From an uncultured Clostridia bacterium (GTDB lineage Bacteria; Bacillota; Clostridia; Lachnospirales; CAG-274), in assembly GCA_947591605.1 (NCBI GenBank), contig CANQDF010000008.1, positions 1 through 64,000 on the forward strand: a stretch of 64,000 nt of DNA. Direction: 5' to 3'. How positions within the stretch are numbered: the stretch's first letter is position 1; each line of letters begins with the position of its first letter. Below the pieces are notes generated by a model that was not told the origin of the DNA, made no database searches, and was given only the letters and a program-made list of their open reading frames with translations. Of this stretch, positions 1 through 8,385 are shown in pieces. The position numbers and the translations under genes were made by a program.

Positions 1-299
1 TACACTGGCATTTTGTTATAACACTGCTTATTTAGCGACTTGTAACACAATTCGTTATAAGTTGTAAAACAAATAACAGTCTGTAACGCCTGTGTATTGT
101 TACTTTTTTCTTACATTGAGGCTATTTATGCCCTAAAACCATAAAAAGCGTGAAATCCGCTTGCTAAGCCACTTTCACGCTTTTATCATTATTTCAATAT
201 TTTTTTGCCATTTATCTGCGTTATTTTTTGTTACAAATTCTACAAACCCGTCAAACAGCGGCTAACGTAGAGTTTATCCACTAATATCTTTTTCACCTT
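1..299. other. intergenic end of window, no gene recognised
   Basis: No convincing reading frame is visible on either strand. The stretch is AT-rich, and its only clear structure is the hairpin at 143-184. The first 110 bases contain several short repeats of GTTATAA and GTAACA type, but no family was recognised. It could be the decayed tail of a neighbouring gene outside the window. Confidence 0.4.
143..184. terminator. bidirectional intrinsic terminator hairpin
   Basis: The arms AAAAGCGTGAAA and TTTCACGCTTTT pair perfectly around an 18-base loop. The A run on one side and the T run on the other would let it terminate transcription in both directions. It lies beyond the decayed transposase genes and may close the minus-strand transcript. 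Confidence 0.6.
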
Positions 300-762
300 T
301 TTTGACATCCTCTCTGCGATTTAACACATATAATTTCTGAAAGTGACTCTCTACTCTCTATATCATTTGTTGTTATCCTCTTTGTATACATATATATGAT
401 CTTTTCTTCCATGTCTTGTGTAAGGGTATTCTGATATTTTTTATCGCCTGTGGCTCATAGCTGCCATTTCTGTCACGAGGAATATCTATTTCAATATCTC
501 CATAGCTAGTGTGCATTATTTTCTTGCTGTGTCCGTTGCGGCTGTTGTGAGTATCCTTGTTTCTGTAATCATACTTTGAATATCCAAGTTCCTCATCAAG
601 CTCACTGTCTAAAGTGCCTTTAAGGATCACAGACATCATTTCGCTCATCATTGCGCTGATGTCTTTTACGTTCTTTACCGGATTATACTTGATATACCCT
701 GCCATTATTTCCCTTAATGCCTGCCTTTCAGGACTTTCATTTCTTGTTCTTTTGTACTTCAT
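300..762 (-). pseudogene. IS256-family (Mutator) transposase, N-terminal relic
   Basis: The ATG at 762 has a GGAGG eight bases upstream. The first 110 or so codons read as the N-terminal region of an IS256-type DDE transposase (LDSELDEELGYSKYD, then a DIEIDIPRDRNG motif). At about 435, next to an A6 run, the frame shifts. The rest of the domain continues in another frame (KKYQNTLTQDMEEKI, then a TTNDIE motif) down to about 300 and is then lost. The catalytic DDE core is missing, so the copy is dead. A short AT-rich inverted repeat at about 778-815 lies just upstream, and a second relic has the equivalent sequence at 1928-1970. Confidence 0.8.
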
Positions 763-834
763 GAATAAAACCTCCAAACTGATATTTTTATTATATCAGT
801 TTAGAGGTTTTGACAGGCTATAATTGATAGGAAA

Positions 835-1970
835 TATATCCTTGTTCTTGGTTACATTACGAGGTAACGGTTAAATCCCTCAACGGTATTTTTGGTATAT
901 ATAATTTTTCATATCTCTTCGGGATACTTATTGATAGGTTTATAAAGAAGTCCAATTCTCATTCCATATCCTTGAAATAGTTGGATATTTCGATTATATT
1001 TTACTGCAAAAGTTTATAATTCAAGAAAAGTTATTCATTTTGTTGAAGCCGTAAAGACGCAAATGGTGTTCTTATTCTGCTTACGTTACATACTCATAAC
1101 CTAAGCCCCCTAACGAAGCCTTTGTATTATGTAGGAGCGTATACTCCTACATAATACAATAGTAAGTTCGTCGCTTTCTATGAGGTAGACCTGCTTAGTC
1201 AGTTAAATTATCCATAAAACTTTCAAAGCTTTATATGTTACAAATTTTGTGGTGTTACCTATTTGATGTCTTATTCGCAAATGATAATATACCATTTGCG
1301 GATAAGGCATCCATGTTTGTTAATATGGATATTATGGTGCTGCATCTCCTTTTCTGAGAATATTGTCAAAATATCTTTTAAAAAGCCTTTTTCACACTAT
1401 TTCCATTACCATGTACAGAAAGTATTGAATCAAGATATACTACAGGATAAACTTCGGAATGAGTTCTTTCCTACTATCCTTTGACAACCACAGACATATT
1501 ATCCTTTATATAGTTTATAGTGCTATCCGATGCATCAACACCTTATAATTCCCTAAAGTGACTTTCAATTTTATCGGTCGTCGTACCTTTTGCAGGCATG
1601 TATATAATTATTTCTTCCATGCACTGCGTAATAGTTTTCTGATACTTCTTGGCTACATGAGGCTCATATTTACAATTTTTAACACGCGGAATATCCTGAT
1701 CTTATATTACCCACTTGTATGTATGCTTTTTTTGCTGTAGCCATTACGCCTGTTATATAAATCTTTATTTCTGCATTCCTATCCGGAATAATCTTACTAA
1801 ATGTCAAGTAAAAAACCTTAAAGTATCGCCGACATAATTTAAAACTTTTACAGTATTATCCTTAAGACAATCTTATAATTAAGCCTGTCTTTTGGGATTT
1901 CGTTTCTTTTTGCCACTTTAAAGATCTCGAAGTTGATATTTTTTATACATCAGCTTGGAGGTTTACACAA
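835..1970 (-). pseudogene. second IS256-family transposase relic
   Basis: This is a heavily decayed, near full-length relic in the same orientation as the copy at 300-762. Reverse-strand translation in mixed frames gives N-terminal fragments at 1550-1930 that align with the first copy at DNA level, for example the TTTCTTCCATG and GGCTCATA blocks. A central piece at about 1390-1520 reads EVYPVVYLDSI, the region of the first catalytic Asp. A C-terminal piece at 835-1000 reads NENWTSLYKPINKYPEE and then IIYTKNTVEGFNR. The stretch 1036-1390 was not aligned; it contains a dispersed repeat at 1049-1157 and a perfect hairpin at 1270-1306. Stops and frameshifts occur throughout. Confidence 0.75.
1049..1157 (-). 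repeat. dispersed intergenic repeat, copy A
   Basis: This block shares several segments in the same order with 28568-28690: ACGCAAATGGT, then TACTCATAACC, then CGAAGCCTTTGTA. Copy A ends in a 14-bp perfect inverted repeat (GTATTATGTAGGAG at 1124-1137, its complement at 1144-1157). It lies within the decayed IS256 relic, so it may have inserted there. Confidence 0.6.
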
Positions 1971-2023
1971 TCTTTGGGATAAACCCATGAGTTAATGTAT
2001 ATCGACCTTTTAATATATATTTC

Positions 2024-3199
2024 CTATTTTAATCCAACAATTTTAAGCATTTCAATGTGTTTGATAATATCCTCATTATCATAGACAATAGCGAAAAATT
2101 TAGAATTTAATAATTTCCGATTCTCTTTGTTGACAATAAAGTATATCCATCTTCTTATCCATGCATAGGGTAACATATATTTTTTACCATTTCTAAACCA
2201 TGGATACAAATTTGACATAATGTCATAAGAAGGAAAAATTTTATTAAATAATAACTTGATTCTGTTGTCACCGTTTTTTTTGTAAGTTATACCCTGAATA
2301 TCTTTTTCGTCGAATCCAAAAACACCATGATCAATAATGTACCTCATGATTTGTTCAGCTTTATCATTATCAACAGGTGTACATTCTATATTGGTATCAA
2401 AATATTTTTTGCATATGTAGAAAATTGTATTGGAAAAGTCTTTAAGCTTAATATAGGATAGTTCTTTATTTATATAGTTAAAATCCATAGTTTTGCCGTA
2501 TTTCTGAATAAATACGACTATATCCAATATCATTCTTATTCCTACCCCGGCATTGTAAAAGTGCTTTGCAAGATGAACAAGAACATATATAAAATGATCT
2601 TCTTTTTTTAGCTCATAAGTATTACCATTTATAAGCACCTTATTATCTGCCTTTTCCCTGAAATAACCTATATAATCAAAGTCATTGAACAGCTTTTCAT
2701 ATATTATGTCCGTATGAACTTCGATATGTAAAACTCCTTTATTATATGTCCACACATATTTATTGTAGGCTTCTTCATCATATTTAAAGCCTATATCCAA
2801 TAAAGCTTTATGGCTTTTTTCTCTGTCACATTCATTAATAAGAAAATCAATATCCCCAAATGTACGAGCTTCTTTATCCGGATAATAATTTCTAAGAATA
2901 TATCCCTTCATAAGCATATGATCAATATTTTCGGATGTAAGTTTCTTTATAACTTGTTCCATACCTGCCTCTTGTAATGCAGAAATATTTACGGACCTAA
3001 GAAATTGCTCTTTTAATGCATTGTATATGGGTGGTTTTTCGTCAAGTTTATCAACTGCCATATAGAGTATAGCCTGTACTGAATGAATTTGAGCAAGTCT
3101 AAAAATTTCGTCCCAGTCGATATTTTCATCAGAATCTATTTTTTCGGATAATATATAAGATCTTATAATCTGTATAAAGTAGTACTTTGTATTCATCAT
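2024..3199 (-). CDS. nucleotidyltransferase-fold protein (PF14907-like)
   Basis: This 391-residue soluble protein resembles the uncharacterised nucleotidyltransferase family NTP_transf_5. The typical block is visible at about residues 95-125: MLMKGYILRNYYPDKEARTF followed by GDIDFLI, with the paired acidic residues of this fold. The family is common in polysaccharide and lasso-peptide loci, and its reactions are mostly unknown. It is the last gene of the minus-strand cluster, five bases after the cytidylyltransferase, so it probably acts in the same pathway. Its ribosome binding site is weak and start ATGs occur at 3199 and 3196. I infer, without direct evidence, that it could transfer the CDP-activated group made by the three preceding genes. 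Confidence 0.7.
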   Translation of the reverse strand: MMNTKYYFIQIIRSYILSEKIDSDENIDWDEIFRLAQIHSVQAILYMAVDKLDEKPPIYNALKEQFLRSVNISALQEAGMEQVIKKLTSENIDHMLMKGYILRNYYPDKEARTFGDIDFLINECDREKSHKALLDIGFKYDEEAYNKYVWTYNKGVLHIEVHTDIIYEKLFNDFDYIGYFREKADNKVLINGNTYELKKEDHFIYVLVHLAKHFYNAGVGIRMILDIVVFIQKYGKTMDFNYINKELSYIKLKDFSNTIFYICKKYFDTNIECTPVDNDKAEQIMRYIIDHGVFGFDEKDIQGITYKKNGDNRIKLLFNKIFPSYDIMSNLYPWFRNGKKYMLPYAWIRRWIYFIVNKENRKLLNSKFFAIVYDNEDIIKHIEMLKIVGLK

Positions 3200-3204
3200 T
3201 TTTG

Positions 3205-3987
3205 TTATAATTTAATAATTTCTTTTATACTTCTATCTTTTACCCACTCACAGGCATTTTCATAATCCTCATTTGTGTCAAACTCTATCCAGCCGTTATT
3301 GAACTTAACTGCTTTTACCGATTTGCCGTTTTCTATAAGGGCATTTAGAAGATCGGTCATATATGCTTTTTTCACAGTTTTGCCTGATTGCTGCCATGGC
3401 ATGTCCATATATTCCAAGTAGGCATTTTCCATTACTTTCAATATATATTCCAGTCCTTTGGCTGAGAATTTCAAAAGTCCTATATATCTTGCATCTATAT
3501 CCTCAAGTTTAGGACCTTCAAGCCCAAGCTCTGTAATATTTCCGTTTTTATCAATTGAAAGGCTTTCTGTATCAAAGTCTATCTTTCCATATCGTTTTTG
3601 CCAATATTTTTTCCAATCAACATCTACGGCAACTGCAAAGTCCGTTTTTTCTATCATCATCGTTTTAAGCATATTTTCTTCAAAAAGTATATCAGAGTAG
3701 CTTATGATAACATCATCATTAAATTCAGCCCTGGCAGCAAGAAGCGATTCCACCATATTGGTATTGGCATAGTCCTCATTTGTATAGTACTTAATACCTT
3801 CATAATCTATTTTATCGGCAGCAAACCCTCTAACTACGATTATATCCTCTATACCGCATTTTCTGTATATTTCTATCTGACGTTCTATTATCGTTTTGCC
3901 CATAAAGCTAAGCATGCCTTTAGGCAAATTTTCCGTATATTTCTTTAATCTTGTTCCCTGACCTGCTGCAAGAATTATCGCTTTCAT
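3205..3987 (-). CDS. CTP-dependent nucleotidyltransferase, Cj1416/LicC-like
   Basis: This 260-residue enzyme has the GT-A-fold NTP-transferase signature: GQGTRL near residue 9, PKG at 22-24 and a likely metal-binding Asp at about 99 (ISYSD). It is most like LicC-type phosphocholine cytidylyltransferases and small sugar-phosphate nucleotidyltransferases. It overlaps the preceding amidotransferase gene by ATGA. In C. jejuni the equivalent neighbour of a glutamine kinase and a class I amidotransferase is Cj1416, which couples CTP to phospho-glutamine. I infer that role from family and gene order. The alternative is ordinary CTP:phosphocholine cytidylyltransferase activity, since a LicD gene lies 5 kb upstream. 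Confidence 0.8.
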   Translation of the reverse strand: MKAIILAAGQGTRLKKYTENLPKGMLSFMGKTIIERQIEIYRKCGIEDIIVVRGFAADKIDYEGIKYYTNEDYANTNMVESLLAARAEFNDDVIISYSDILFEENMLKTMMIEKTDFAVAVDVDWKKYWQKRYGKIDFDTESLSIDKNGNITELGLEGPKLEDIDARYIGLLKFSAKGLEYILKVMENAYLEYMDMPWQQSGKTVKKAYMTDLLNALIENGKSVKAVKFNNGWIEFDTNEDYENACEWVKDRSIKEIIKL

Positions 3988-4643
3988 TGTAATTCACCTT
4001 CTATAAATTTTTTTATCATATTTTTTGTTTTCTCTTTAGAAATATTATCCGAAAATTCTCTTTCGGGATGCCATTGAACACCAAGCACTCTATACTTCTC
4101 CGATATAAACGATTCCACGGTACCGTTTACCGTATCTTCGTAAACGGAAATGAGTTCAGATGATAGATTGTGCTTGTATATACCGTCATTATGATAATTA
4201 TTGACTATCAAGGTTTGATCTTTATAATAAACGATATGATCCTTTCCTGTAGGTCTTTCTTCTTTTAACCCTGAAAGCTGCGATACCTTTCCTCCGAAGT
4301 ATCCGTTTATAAACTGCATCCCTCTGCATACGCCTAAAAGAGGAATGTTGTTTTTCAGGCAAAGTTTTATAAGCTCCGTTTCTTTCAGATCACGATTTTT
4401 CTGAATGTCATAGCCGTAATCCTTATCATAATATTCTACAGGAAGTGAACCACCTCCCGTTAATACAACAGCGGAAATATCTAATTTTTCAAAAAATACA
4501 TCAGTATTTTCAGTAAAATTGGATATTGTCAAGGGAACATAACCAAGCTCTGTGAAATACCTTATGTATGAGGATTCCATAACATCCGTCTTTTCACCGT
4601 ATTTGTCAATTATTTCTCTTTGGGTAAGCAATATATATTTCAT
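3984..4643 (-). CDS. class I glutamine amidotransferase-like hydrolase, Cj1417-like
   Basis: The start is set at ATG 4643, which has GGAGG six bases upstream and overlaps the previous stop as ATGA; an in-frame extension to 4676 lacks a good site. The 219-residue protein has the full triad of the gamma-glutamyl hydrolase branch: Cys106 in GVCRGMQ, and His192 and Glu194 in WHPERE. There is no synthetase partner domain. Enzymes of this branch cleave gamma-glutamyl amides. In C. jejuni Cj1417 releases glutamate from CDP-glutamine to leave cytidine diphosphoramidate. Placement between the kinase fusion and the cytidylyltransferase matches that pathway. Hydrolysis of another gamma-glutamyl compound is possible. 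Confidence 0.85.
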   Translation of the reverse strand: MKYILLTQREIIDKYGEKTDVMESSYIRYFTELGYVPLTISNFTENTDVFFEKLDISAVVLTGGGSLPVEYYDKDYGYDIQKNRDLKETELIKLCLKNNIPLLGVCRGMQFINGYFGGKVSQLSGLKEERPTGKDHIVYYKDQTLIVNNYHNDGIYKHNLSSELISVYEDTVNGTVESFISEKYRVLGVQWHPEREFSDNISKEKTKNMIKKFIEGELQ

Positions 4644-7420
4644 GCAATGCCTCCGATAATTTTTCCGTTTTTGCAATCTATAGTTATTTCAGAGTTATTC
4701 TTTATTGATTCAAATATCTTTTCTCCACAGCCTATAGCAGCAGGGATTTCATATTCAGCACATCTTATTGCCATATGAGAGGCAGCACCGCCATATTTTG
4801 TAACAAGCCCTACTATCCCCTTTGAAAATATCCAATCAAAGCCCGGATCTGCTTTTTCAACTACAACAATTTTGCCTTCAATATCCGAATCAATGTCGTT
4901 CTGCAATATTACAACCGGAGCGTGAACGGATTTTATCGTAACAAAATTAGGCCTTGACTCGGCAATGTTGACAATGTTAAAGTCTGCCCTGCTTGTTATT
5001 ATTTCAGGTAAAAGAAGCTTCTGATTATCGGTATAAGCAGCATAATGTGTTTCTATTATGGTTTTAAGACTGCTTCGCATATCATTCTCATCATCATAAA
5101 ACATAAGAGATAATATCTGAGGTATTTCCAAAAAAGCCATACCGCCGCGCTTGAACCCAAGTTTCTTACCTATATCTGCGATGATCTCTATTACTCGACT
5201 AAGAGATCTTGTAAATATAAACTTAAAGTATTCTCTCTGCTCGATGGAATTTTTTATAAAAAATATAAATTCCTCATAGCGTATACTCATGCCTATATCC
5301 GCAAGAGCCTTTTCTACCCGTTGCTTAGGCAATGAAAAAGCTGCCGTTTTTATCTCGCTTTCTTTTGAGCCGACTTCGGAATATAGATCCATCTTGTCAT
5401 ATCTTGAGCTTTTTATATCATAGGTGCCGGCTCTAAGATGACCATACTCTTTATTGAAATCATCTACGGATATTTTGTTATGTAACATTTTATTATAATC
5501 GATTTCGAATTGCTTTGCAACAGTTGAAACAGTAGACATAAATTTATCGTGTTCATCTGTTGTTATATAACCTTTTGAAATCATTGTTCTGCACAATGAA
5601 CGTGCAATAAACGCACATCTTGCCTGACGTGCAAACTGGGGCGTACCGTATTGCTTTATTGCTGCAAGAAGCTTTTCCATCTGCTGCACACAGCTTAATA
5701 TACTGTTTTCTTTTTCAATGATTGCCTCGGCCTTATATCTGGCTTTTTCAAGTCGGTCAAGGTCTTCCGTATCCTTTTCCAATATATTTTCGTATTTTCT
5801 TATTACATTGTATGTAATATCAAAAAGAGAACGCCTTATATCAAATATATCTTTCTCGGTAAAACCTTCTTTTTTCAGTTCCAGCAGATCGGCTTCCGTT
5901 TCAAAGTCATAGCAGCTCAATACTACCTCAAATTCGATCTTATCATGTGCAGAGTAATCTCTTGAGAGCTTTTTGCGATAATACTCTGTAAGCTTTTCTG
6001 CAAGCTTATCGTTCAGATCGGCAGGAATAAGGCTTTCAAAAGAATAATCAACGGATATATAAGGTTTATTGCCGAATTTATACATAAGATCCTCATTTAC
6101 CTCACGATAACCCATTTCGACAAGCCCTTTGTTCCACGCTCTGTGCGTAATAATATCCTTATACAGCGAGTAGTCAAGAGGATGAGGATTATTTCCTATG
6201 ATTTCAGCGGGATTCCAAAAAGCCATATCCGAAAGAATATATCTTTTATTGTTTCTAAACTCGCAGTACTTATCTATGGTTTTGTTTTTCAGATCGAGTA
6301 TGGCATTATTGTTTTTGTTTCTGCTGTATTTGTAATTCGCGGCAAGAGGGCGAACTTGGAATATAACAACAGAGCTATCCTTTTTTACAGCAAACTCAAT
6401 ATCAAGTAATGCGCCGTTTAATACCCCTTCAATTTCCTTAACGGATGCCAAAAGGCTTGTCCACTGTTTTGGAATATCCTTATCCTCGGTATCTCTTGCT
6501 ATCCATAATGATTTTCCGCCTGTGCCTCCTGTTACTGTGTCTGTTTTTCCGTTATCATCATAATTTATAACATAGTATGGACGATTATTCTGTATATCCC
6601 TTGTAAAAACAACACCACTGAAAGCGACGTCAAGTGTCTGTCTTTGAATGAGTATCTGTTCCTGTTCATGAGCTTCATTATCATCATTGATGTATGAAGC
6701 AGCCACTCTGTCAAGAGCGTCAATAATAATGTTGCGGTCGGAAGAATCAACATTAAGTACACTTTCGTAATGCCCGGCATTTGAAGATTCATAACAATCT
6801 TCACTTTCGGAGGAACTTCTGACAACTATTTTATTACCGTTAAATTTATCATTTATTTCTTTAAAAACATTTTCAAAATTATTTTTGTACTGACTTACAG
6901 TACATACATATATATCCTCAATATAAGATTTCTTAAGACGTTTCTTAAGAGAAATAAGAGTGTTGGCCTTTGTTGAAATTATATTTGCGTTTTTTGAAGC
7001 CTTGCTTTTATCCTCGGAAAGGATCTCAAGTATCCTCATAGGCGACATTTTATCATAATATTCCACTATCTCAACAGAACCGCCTATGCTTTCAAGATAA
7101 AGTTCCGCAGGTATTACTGCCATATCGCTGCCGTGATACAATGTAATTTTTGCTTCTGGGTATCTTTTATGGAGCTTCTTTATATTTTCCGTAGGATCAA
7201 AAGTCCTCTGAGGCATAACATCGTCTATGTATCTGATACATTCAAGAACAGCTCTTCGCTCATTCTCCGAAGATACAATACTGCCTTGCCATGCAACGGC
7301 AGCCTCATCGGAAACCAAGCCGAAAACATTATAATCAGAGTTTTCGCTTGCCTTTTTCAAAGCAGTCAGATGTCCGTAATGTAACAGATCTATTATTCCG
7401 AAACTGTAGGATATTTTCAT
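4640..7420 (-). CDS. cytidylyltransferase-like domain fused to PEP-synthase-like (glutamine kinase type) enzyme
   Basis: This 926-residue protein has two parts. Residues 1-135 are a small HxGH nucleotidyltransferase domain (HYGH at 14-17, as in glycerol-3-phosphate cytidylyltransferase). Residues 160-360 are the ATP-grasp domain of PEP synthase/PPDK type (VRSSSESED at 200-208, QVRPL at 355-359). Residues 860-926 are the phosphohistidine swivel domain, with GGAASH placing the catalytic His at about 882. The C-terminal PEP/pyruvate barrel of true PEP synthase is absent. This layout fits L-glutamine kinase of the Cj1418 type, which phosphorylates the glutamine amide. It is followed by Cj1417-like and Cj1416-like genes in the same order as in C. 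jejuni. The N-terminal nucleotidyltransferase fusion is an addition whose role is unknown. Confidence 0.8.
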   Translation of the reverse strand: MKISYSFGIIDLLHYGHLTALKKASENSDYNVFGLVSDEAAVAWQGSIVSSENERRAVLECIRYIDDVMPQRTFDPTENIKKLHKRYPEAKITLYHGSDMAVIPAELYLESIGGSVEIVEYYDKMSPMRILEILSEDKSKASKNANIISTKANTLISLKKRLKKSYIEDIYVCTVSQYKNNFENVFKEINDKFNGNKIVVRSSSESEDCYESSNAGHYESVLNVDSSDRNIIIDALDRVAASYINDDNEAHEQEQILIQRQTLDVAFSGVVFTRDIQNNRPYYVINYDDNGKTDTVTGGTGGKSLWIARDTEDKDIPKQWTSLLASVKEIEGVLNGALLDIEFAVKKDSSVVIFQVRPLAANYKYSRNKNNNAILDLKNKTIDKYCEFRNNKRYILSDMAFWNPAEIIGNNPHPLDYSLYKDIITHRAWNKGLVEMGYREVNEDLMYKFGNKPYISVDYSFESLIPADLNDKLAEKLTEYYRKKLSRDYSAHDKIEFEVVLSCYDFETEADLLELKKEGFTEKDIFDIRRSLFDITYNVIRKYENILEKDTEDLDRLEKARYKAEAIIEKENSILSCVQQMEKLLAAIKQYGTPQFARQARCAFIARSLCRTMISKGYITTDEHDKFMSTVSTVAKQFEIDYNKMLHNKISVDDFNKEYGHLRAGTYDIKSSRYDKMDLYSEVGSKESEIKTAAFSLPKQRVEKALADIGMSIRYEEFIFFIKNSIEQREYFKFIFTRSLSRVIEIIADIGKKLGFKRGGMAFLEIPQILSLMFYDDENDMRSSLKTIIETHYAAYTDNQKLLLPEIITSRADFNIVNIAESRPNFVTIKSVHAPVVILQNDIDSDIEGKIVVVEKADPGFDWIFSKGIVGLVTKYGGAASHMAIRCAEYEIPAAIGCGEKIFESIKNNSEITIDCKNGKIIGGIA

Positions 7421-7473
7421 TTGTTATTCTCTCCTTTAAATGCTACTATTTTTAAAAACCATTTGTAATGTTT

Positions 7474-8028
7474 CTACATATTTAATGCAACAGCAACAGT
7501 TACATCTATATCGTAATACTTATATTCACCCAACTTGCCTCCGAAAATGACATTTTTACCTTTATCTGCAAGCGCCTTGTGGCTTTCATAAAGCTTTGTA
7601 ATTTTTTTACCATTAACGGGAGAATAGTGTTCGTTTCATGGTTTACATTCGAAGCTGTATTTTATGCTTATTACTGTTTTGGGCAAATCATTTCCGTTTC
7701 CATCCTTGCCAAACTCAAACCACTTGTATTCTATTATCTTCGTATAATGAGTTTCTCTGTCAGTATAATTTATGGAAACATTTCCTTGTAGATCAGGCTT
7801 GTCCTGAATTTAGGTATTGAATCTTAAGAAACAATAATAAAGATAGCCCAGTTTATAATCAAAGTAAGCAGCTATTGTACCTGTATAAACCACTTTGTCA
7901 GTAAGTTTATCCAGTTCACTTTTATTTTTCAGATAATCGGTACCAAGTTGTACTTCTATATCCTCAAGCATATTTTTCTATCATTTTTGTATATCCGCCA
8001 ATGAAAATACCCTGATACACCGCATGAG
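7474..8028 (-). pseudogene. glf: UDP-galactopyranose mutase, C-terminal remnant
   Basis: Translation of the minus strand across frames gives the C-terminal third of Glf: an AVYQG..IGGYTKMIE segment, MLEDIEVQLGTDYLKNK, VVYTGTIAAYFDYKLG, then NYTDRETHYTKIIEYKWFEF, and at the end VIFGGKLGEYKYYDIDVTVA before the stop at 7474-7476. At least one frameshift (near 7970) and two internal stops break the frame. The FAD-binding N-terminal half is gone. The glycan once probably contained galactofuranose, or the fragment was brought in with neighbouring DNA. Confidence 0.85.
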
Positions 8029-8029
8029 T

Positions 8030-8340
8030 TGTACTTACAGCTATACAACTTTCTTCACAATCAAGTAACTTGTCAAAAACTTCGTTTTCGAACTCAACGT
8101 TACCGTGCATAAGAATATCAAATAAATATAATTTGTGTCTTTATACTTTGTATTGTTGACAAAAGTAATATGTTACAGCAAGTAAAGATTGCTGAAATAT
8201 TCTCAATAAACACACCGCCCAAAAGCCTTGCTGTCATTATTACTTCGTCAATACCTGAATAGACAAGCTGATTAAGCTGCCTACTTAAAACTGTTTTACC
8301 ATTGAAGTAAGAAACCCATATGGCTGCCTGAATCTAAATT
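8030..8340 (-). pseudogene. sugar/choline-phosphate nucleotidyltransferase remnant
   Basis: Minus-strand fragments in different frames read NGKTVLSRQLNQLVYSGIDE, then NITFVNNTKYKDTNYIY, then HGNVEFENEVFDKLLDCEES. These are typical of a LicC-like or UTP-type nucleotidyltransferase between its substrate-binding and metal-binding segments. The start codon and glycine-rich nucleotide loop are lost, and the C-terminus is joined directly to the Glf remnant at about 8028. This suggests a deletion between two formerly adjacent genes. It is not functional. Confidence 0.65.
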
Positions 8341-8385
8341 TTATATTAGTGTTTCCATATGTTTATCTCCATTCATATAAGTCAG

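Noticed and set aside
143..184. CRISPR repeat or start of an array at the window edge
   Set aside because: Only a single hairpin with a T run; no regular spacing. No CRISPR-like array is visible anywhere in the window.
7420..7420. Fused gene as a normal PEP synthase or pyruvate phosphate dikinase
   Set aside because: The C-terminal PEP/pyruvate barrel is absent and the protein ends just after the swivel domain, so central-metabolism roles do not fit.
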